Source of the DNA: Hyaloperonospora brassicae
Taxonomy: Eukaryota > Oomycota > Peronosporomycetes > Peronosporales > Peronosporaceae
Direction of reading: 5' to 3'
Length of the DNA: 64,000 nt
Assembly (NCBI GenBank): GCA_947650285.1
Contig: CANTFL010001315.1
Location: 186,001-250,000, forward strand
Of this stretch, positions 57,965 to 64,000 are shown piece by piece (positions within the stretch are counted from its first letter, which is position 1; each line of letters opens with the position of its first letter). The notes under the pieces are model-generated. The model saw only the letters and a list, made by a program, of their open reading frames with translations, was not told the DNA's origin and made no database searches. A program made the position numbers and the translations under genes.

Positions 57965-59560
57965 TTGAGAGACAGACGAAGTGATCAAGGTGACAGCGCT
58001 CACATGATCCGCTGCGCCAAGAAGTCAAGTGAAAAGTTGCGACAAGAACTAGTGTTTCAGGAGATTCAAATCATGCGTATCAAACAAGCACCCGACGAAG
58101 TGTTCTGGATCTGCCATTCAAAAACGTATTTGATCAAGGATCTGACTATGTTGAGTGCGGCGGATGTGGAGACGAACCCTATCACTGCACACTAATTTGA
58201 AGTGAACAAAGATGTGCGGTTGTTCATATGCCTCGGCTCCACCCTAACTGACGAATGCAATGAAATGATGAGACTGGTGATACCAAAATGGTTGCGTAAC
58301 GATACCTACACAATTTCCAAACCAGTTTGAAAGGTAAAAAGCAGGGGATTGGTCGTATGTACCAGTGATACGGGCTTATTTTCAATGAAGCGGTTTGTAG
58401 AAGCGTACAGAGATACATAGGTACATGTGCGGGTTGCTAAAAAGGGAAAGGAGTTTGTGGTGCGTGTAAATTATCGCCGGGTAATGTTCAGGCTTCTAAC
58501 CTATTTCAGATGATTGCCAAAAATCACATTCCTTCTCTGCTCCGATCTATCAAGAAAATTACAGAGCTATAGCTATGGGTAGGTCTTTTCTTAAAATTTG
58601 AAAATGCTAAGGTAAGTGGATCATGACTTTCTTAGACCACTGCTGAAAGTAATGATGAATGTAATTTAGGCGGTTTGGAGCAAGCGGAAGTAATCCGCCA
58701 TGACAGATAGCCAGGATAAATGTCTGAGTTTTATCAGATCTTAGCAAAACTGCGGGTCAGCAATAGCGGGCTACGAAGGCATATTGACCGCAAGCAAATG
58801 AAGCGGCCAAAAGAATGGTGCAAACCTTGACGAGAGTGATGAATATGTATATTACGGATGTAAACCAAATATATCGGAATTATTATGCGGAAAGGCCAAA
58901 ACTTGCGATCAATAACGCTCAAGATCGAGTACGTGGTGACACGACTGACTATTTTAACACAAATTAAATTTGCGATCAACACTAGAGGTGATTTTGCTTT
59001 TTAGAATTACCAAATTGTAAGATCAGGTTCCGCGTAAGTGGCGTTATACCATACAGCGACAGTATCAACGCTAAATCTGCGGTAAACGAGCATCTAAAGA
59101 TAGCGGTCTGGGATCGGGCCGACCGACAAATCGAGGATCTCGATCTTGCTGGCGTTAAGGTTGGATATCAAGTGTAGTTGTAGTTGAATAGAGTAAAGGA
59201 GAGCTACGCTCAGTATCTAGCGCATATGTGACATGAGCTTTTACGTGTTGCTGAATTGCGTGAGGAGTGCTCGGTATGGTTTTTTGATCGCCGGCCCACC
59301 CTACACGCTATTACTAGTTGTGCGTGTATTGAAGTAAAAAAAGGTGATGACCTTTTTCGATGACTTAACCAATACTTTGAGGGTAGCGGAGGCATATCGG
59401 GTTGATTATATGCGACGATCCTACCAGAAGATGATAGACAAACCAAATTAGAAGATTTCAAAATCGAAGTGTAAAGATCGCTGATGCGAGATTCGGCTGA
59501 AAGACACGTTTTGGACGAGTACATTGACTATTGTTCGTCTATTGAAAAGAATATAGCGAT
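57965..59560 (+). pseudogene. Integrase and C-terminal domain of gypsy element 2
   Basis: The frame at 57965-58195 (VFQEIQIMRIKQAPDEVFWI onward, to LTMLSAADVETNPI) is the linker before integrase in this gypsy group. Then come VNKDVRLFICLGSTLTDECN and MMRLVIPKWLRND near 58,205-58,300, ILTQIKFAINTRGD near 58,950, and YAQYLAHMxHELLRVAELRE near 59,210-59,260, followed by AITSCACIEVKKGDD and ILPEDDRQTKLEDFKIEV near 59,310-59,470. The last blocks correspond to the GPF/Y-type C-terminal module. Nothing is intact. Confidence 0.75.
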
Positions 59561-60745
59561 CCGGATTGGGTATATAAGGCTGTTCTGAATTGAGGCGCTA
59601 TGTCAACGGCCTTTGAGCGCATGCAGGCTAGTCTAATATAGTTCAGATGATGCAATTTTATAAAGAAGGATCGCAGAGTCAAAAACCTAAGGTGGTCTAA
59701 GGAAGGTGGAGATGCGCAGGCTGGCTGTACAGGAATAGAAATGAGGGGTGTATGATGATTATTACGTCAAATCAGTTGTTTTATACATCGGAGCGTGGCG
59801 GAAAGGCCAGAATTACATATAAAGACGAAAAACACCATGTAGTATTATAGTGGACATGGTAAAGAAGAAGGTAGATGGAGAATTCCAAAATCTCCCAGCC
59901 GGAAGAATCGCCTTGTAAACGCGAGACCATGGATCCAGTATGCTAGGCCAGCAAATGACGATACTGGTAGAGCCAACGACCAGCAATATCTATCGTCAGC
60001 AACGCCGAGAATAGATTGAAAATGTTTAAGGCTTGCAACAAGACCAGTATTCAGTGTACCTCTCTACCGCTTGCGGTAGGCGAAGAAAGACGGAATTCAA
60101 CAAGACGTCGATATCGCAGTGAACTTGTATCATACCTTTTACGATAACTTATAGGATCGCTTTTCACCTATGCCCGGCGTGCGTCCCTCTGCTATCGCGC
60201 TGCAGAAAATATATTGCCAGTATAAGATTACCCTACTGCAATCTGTAAGTTATTAGCAAAACGTCCGTTGGTTCTCAGAGATCCTGAGCATAGCGATTCA
60301 CGAAGTATTGGTACAAGTACAGACGAGTAGAGATCTAACTTGCTGGCGTGAACATGAACGGATGAAACGGTCTACTAAAGATCAACCAGGCTTCTTGAGC
60401 GGAGTGAGTTGAATTCTGCGCGAAGGCGACCAAGTGAGGCGCCCCTTTGGCCTCGGCCGCTGTGGTATCCAGGCTTCGATTCTTCGGGAATCGATAAGGC
60501 TATGGATTTAAAAAAAGATGGTGAAACAAGTACAGGTCAGGCCCGTAGAAGCAGATCCAGCTGACCCCTTTCGAAGATCATTGGGCAATTTAGGAACTGG
60601 TACGGGGAAAGTGATCACGACAACCCGGAATCCAATAGCTGCGCGGGGCCTTATAGGCGGTAGAGCTTGACACTACTCCGAAAAAAGAGGATCACGGACC
60701 GTAGCGAGATCTTCATCAGCTACGCTAGCGGGACCGTCAAAGGCA

Positions 60746-61240
60746 TTACCTCGCAGAGCTACTATTTATATCTTGTCTAAATGTGCGAAAGGCAACGGAT
60801 TGGGGAAGCGAAGGCTGTAGCCGGGCTAAGAGAGCCAACGACGATAGGAAATCGGTTTTAATTAGAAAAAAAGACGGCATTCGTTGAACGAGGCGCAGAT
60901 AAACGGGACTGCGATAGGGCTGTAAAGGTGGCGGATCCAAATGAGCCGTCCGATCTTTCATTTTTTGACTCAACCGTCGGAAGATTTCGCGATTCTTGTT
61001 AGCCCAAGCCGCATGTTGCTTTGTTGTAGCGCTAGAAGACAAGACGTTTGTGCGGAATACGATTGAGTACGGGCGCATATTTGTGACCCATGTAAACATA
61101 ATGTTTAGCTTATTCGACAGGGTCTTCCTCCAAAAACGCTTGCTCGGAGTGGTAGCAGATGGATCTAAAAAAGGCTTGTTGTAAGGACTCTTGTTGGGAG
61201 ATGAAGCAGGGACATCAGCAGTAGTTGAGGTTGCAATATG
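60746..61240 (-). pseudogene. Minus-strand reading frame between integrase and 3' LTR of gypsy element 2
   Basis: Read on the minus strand from about 61,240, a proline/serine-rich segment (SPSPGPHIATSTTADVPASS) leads into the 117-codon open frame 61099-60746 (HAAWANKNREIFRRLSQKMK, DRTAHLDPPPLQPYRSPVYL). A further minus piece at 62155-61874 reads GTPSRLTDLDSTGTVRADPK. These are longer and more protein-like than any plus-strand frame here. I do not recognise the product. Confidence 0.4.
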
Positions 61241-62498
61241 AGGACCTGGTGACGGGGATGATCTAGGTAGCGGAGCAAGTGACTAGATTACGATTCAAAT
61301 CTCGATCGCGGATTGCCCAATCCTGCTCTTATACCAGATCGGTAATTAGTACTGCTTTCGTCCCGTATTTGTGATCCCGACTTGTTTTTAACGAAGCGGC
61401 AGCGTCAAATTTTGAGGCTGAGATCGCTATAGATGTGCCGAAGGTAGAACTGTACCTCTGCCATGCGATCTAGCCATAACTAAGGGTCGGTTAGTTTTTG
61501 AGCAACGACGTGTGTTTAGACGTTCGGCGCATTATGTTCCAAAGGACGTCCGCATGAAACTGGCTTATCGCGCTAATTTTCGTTGTTTCGGAGGCCAGAT
61601 ATCACTGCGCTATATCCAGATCCCGCTGAAAGATCGCTGGACGGTGGTGCTTTTGGTCCTGGCCTTGTAAAGTGCTGCTTTCAGTCTTAGACCTCTTCTG
61701 CCTGATCGAGGCGGTTGCCTATATACTGTTAGAACATTAACTACCTTTGGAGTGCCTCGCTATGGTCCTGAAAAAACAATCGTATTTTTTATGGACGAAA
61801 GTCACATATGGTCTAGCCTATGCTTCCAGATCGTGTAACGTCTTCTGCAACTTCTTCTTCTGAATCAGCTGATCTACAAAACATTTTTTAATTGATTAAT
61901 AATGCTCCAGCACGGCTTGATGTGCGAACACTTGATCGTAAAGGCCAACCGTTTGGTTAATGTATGACTACTAAGTGCCAGTAGTGGACTGACCTGAAGA
62001 CACGGAATGAGAATTTTCGGATCCGCCCGCACGGTACCAGTCGAATCCAGATCCGTCAATCTGGATGGAGTACCAGTTGGATCCGAGCGAAGAGTATGTG
62101 TGCGGAGGGGACCGACCACGGCTACAAGGGAGGCATTTGTTGCCAACGTCTGCAAAGACGGAGTATTAGGTAAATAATTAACGATGAAACCGCGATAGGC
62201 GAACGATGTACAGCTTGACTGACGCTGCCCGTAGGTTATAGTAAAGCTGACGTTGTGGAGAAGCGGACCAAAGTTTTATCTGAGAAAGATACAGAGAAAG
62301 AGAACCGTGTCACTAGGTCTAGATATGAAGTGTAAATATGTGGAGGACAACTACCGAATCCGATGTAGATGTGCCTCCCGTCATCGAGAGTGGGTTTGAT
62401 AGTAGAATAGAACAAAAATGAGAGTGTAATCAATCCCCGAGAGGATCCGATCTTCTCGTGGACACAAATTATAATGGGATCCAATCCCTGAGTGGATA

Positions 62499-63216
62499 TG
62501 GTCCATGATGGGGCCTATATCCAAATAAGATTATATAAAAAAGATTCGATTAAAGAGGTATCAGATCCAACAGTTGATCCGAAACAGGCCAGGGTGGGAA
62601 ATAAATCAACATGTATAAGTGGTACTAGAAACAGAGAGATTTATTGGCCCGACGCGTGGCGAGCGTGTTGTGCTTAGATAGTCTAGGTCGTAGGTTTTGT
62701 GAAATGGTTGGCTAACATTAAACATCGTTCAATTTACTTCAAAAGACACGTGTCATATCTTCCGAGCTTGATCTTTGGCCTCCCGACGAAGCAAAGATTT
62801 GCGATGTTCGTCTATACAATTGTCGAACCTGGGTGGTTTTGCCAGATGCGTCAGGCTTACACAACATCCCAACAACTGCTATCGGGTGCAGCAAGAAAGC
62901 AAGGGTGATCAAGGTCAAAAGACGGCTAAAATGGTCAGTAGGTCAAGCAGATCAAGATCTACATATTGGACAAAGAATCTCGTTGAGATCTAGGTATCTC
63001 ATATCAAGTACCTACAAGTTACCTGTGATCGTGCAAAAATTTCCACCCGATTCCCCCTTTCCCAATACGGTCAAGATTAGCATCTACAAGAGTCCACAGA
63101 GAAGAGTGTAGCCCGTTCTACCAACGGGTAAACAAGGAGATAAAGGTGTTTAAAACAAAAATAGTACCCTCTCCGATATTCGGTCGTCTGAACACCAGTG
63201 GGGAGGCGGGATCACA
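62499..63216 (+). repeat. 3' LTR of gypsy element 2
   Basis: 718 bp, one base shorter than the 5' copy (GGGTGGGG against GGTGGG near 62,595). At least five of about ten differences are CG in the left copy and TG or CA here. Confidence 0.9.
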
Positions 63217-64000
63217 TCAAAAATTTCAAAACCCTAATCCAACACAACAATATGCGATTAAAAAATATAAAAACTTGAGATGATGAAGCCTATTTGCATA
63301 TGCCTGCCTGTCGGACTTGGCTCATCATAATCATTGTACTTGATACGCAACGCCGAACCCTTTCTATGATACAAAGACGGACCCCGTATTTCCCTATTAG
63401 TTTCCTCATCAATTTATATACGTCAAAACCCCTAATTGAGTGTGCAAATCGATAATTTCATCTCGTCAAAAACGCGCAATAATAGAATCAAACGAGTTTA
63501 CTAGAGGGATGTCGCCTTTTTCTAGCTGCTGCATGCGTCAAATAAATAGTTGTATCACTCCTACATTCGTTCAGTACATCGACTTCTGTCGGCTTACTCG
63601 GCAAGTGTCCAATTGGATCTGGAATAAATCATTGCTAATTGATTTTTTAATTTAATATTGTTTAAACTTTACTTAGTTCTTCCATTGCAAAGATGCATAT
63701 TGTTAATGTCATTTGTGGGTGGGCATTGCAAACTTGTAAAAATACGACATTGAGAGTTCATAGAGCGTGCATACGCGCGTCGGGAACCATAATTTGAAGA
63801 TGGTTGCTGTCATGAGGTGAAAGGATTAATTTAACTGCAAATTGATGTTTTTGATTATATTGTTGTTGGCGACTCTAGTCTTTCAATACAGACATTCTGA
63901 ATGTGACTTCGTTTACAAAAACCGGTGGTATATCGAGAACAAAGTAGTGAATTTTTACATTTGTCTAATATCTTCATAAGGTGCGAAGCTAGAATGCCGC
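63217..64000. other. AT-rich flank with no gene seen
   Basis: A 71-codon frame at 63440-63655 is unsupported. Nothing else could be recognised up to the window edge. Confidence 0.4.

Larger units (their letters stand above)
50847..63216 (+). mobile_element. Ty3/gypsy LTR retrotransposon 2, decayed interior
   Basis: The element is 12.4 kb, with LTRs 50847-51565 and 62499-63216 that are nearly identical (about ten differences). Sense strand is plus: gag/protease-like text from about 52,500 to 54,450, RT near 56,050-56,560, RNase H near 57,640-57,890 and integrase from about 57,960 to 59,560. The interior has stops and frameshifts every few dozen codons. About 2.9 kb between integrase and the 3' LTR holds an apparent minus-strand reading frame. 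No clear target duplication was found, and the first bases of the LTR are uncertain because GAGTGGAT precedes both copies. Confidence 0.88.

Overview
The window reads as nuclear DNA of an oomycete, probably a Phytophthora or downy-mildew type genome. The reasons are compact genes with few, short GT-AG introns (67-147 bp), head-to-head gene pairs with very short shared promoters, and long AT-richer deserts filled with decayed Ty3/gypsy, Ty1/copia, LINE and Tc1/mariner copies. The species call is inference; no rRNA or other marker gene is present.

Bases 1-9,880 are a dense housekeeping island of nine genes: AP-3 adaptor delta subunit (truncated by the window edge), a Yos1/IER3IP1-type ER-Golgi protein in three exons, a glutaminyl cyclotransferase, the Sm-like protein LSM7, a COMMD2-type COMM-domain protein in several exons, a 94-residue orphan, the mitochondrial amidotransferase subunit GatC, a phosducin-like 3 protein (PDCL3), and the replisome scaffold Ctf4/AND-1. 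Four of the pairs are divergent, with 84-217 bp between start codons, and the intervening pairs are convergent. Several genes (Yos1, COMMD2, GatC, PDCL3, the orphan) only appear once introns are removed.

From 9.9 to 27.4 kb there is a gene desert: about 9 kb of AT-rich DNA with nothing recognisable, then a dead Tc1/mariner transposase, the 3' end of a LINE reverse transcriptase gene, a 42-bp tandem repeat and a frameshifted gene for a small secreted cysteine-rich protein. A second, single-gene island at 28.1-29.6 kb holds an intronless KIX-like/F-box/leucine-rich-repeat protein, preceded by a (TC)n tract of about 110 bp.

From 29.7 kb to the end the window is transposon territory. A minus-strand Ty3/gypsy element (29,774-37,795, with a 5-bp ATGCG target duplication) has LTRs of about 98% identity, one of them split by a later solo LTR that has its own GCGGA duplication. 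It carries decayed gag-PR-RT-IN on the minus strand and an extra antisense reading frame between integrase and 3' LTR. A heavily decayed Ty1/copia element follows (39,366-44,381), then a minisatellite, a hairpin-rich stretch and a membrane-protein pseudogene. A second, plus-strand Ty3/gypsy element fills 50,847-63,216; its 718-bp LTRs are nearly identical although its interior is full of stops.

The most unusual signal is the density of short perfect hairpins in the first gypsy element. Its LTR has four hairpins with the same CAGAG loop on four different stems, and its gag/protease region has many more. I found no CRISPR array, operon-like structure, RXLR effector or tRNA gene.
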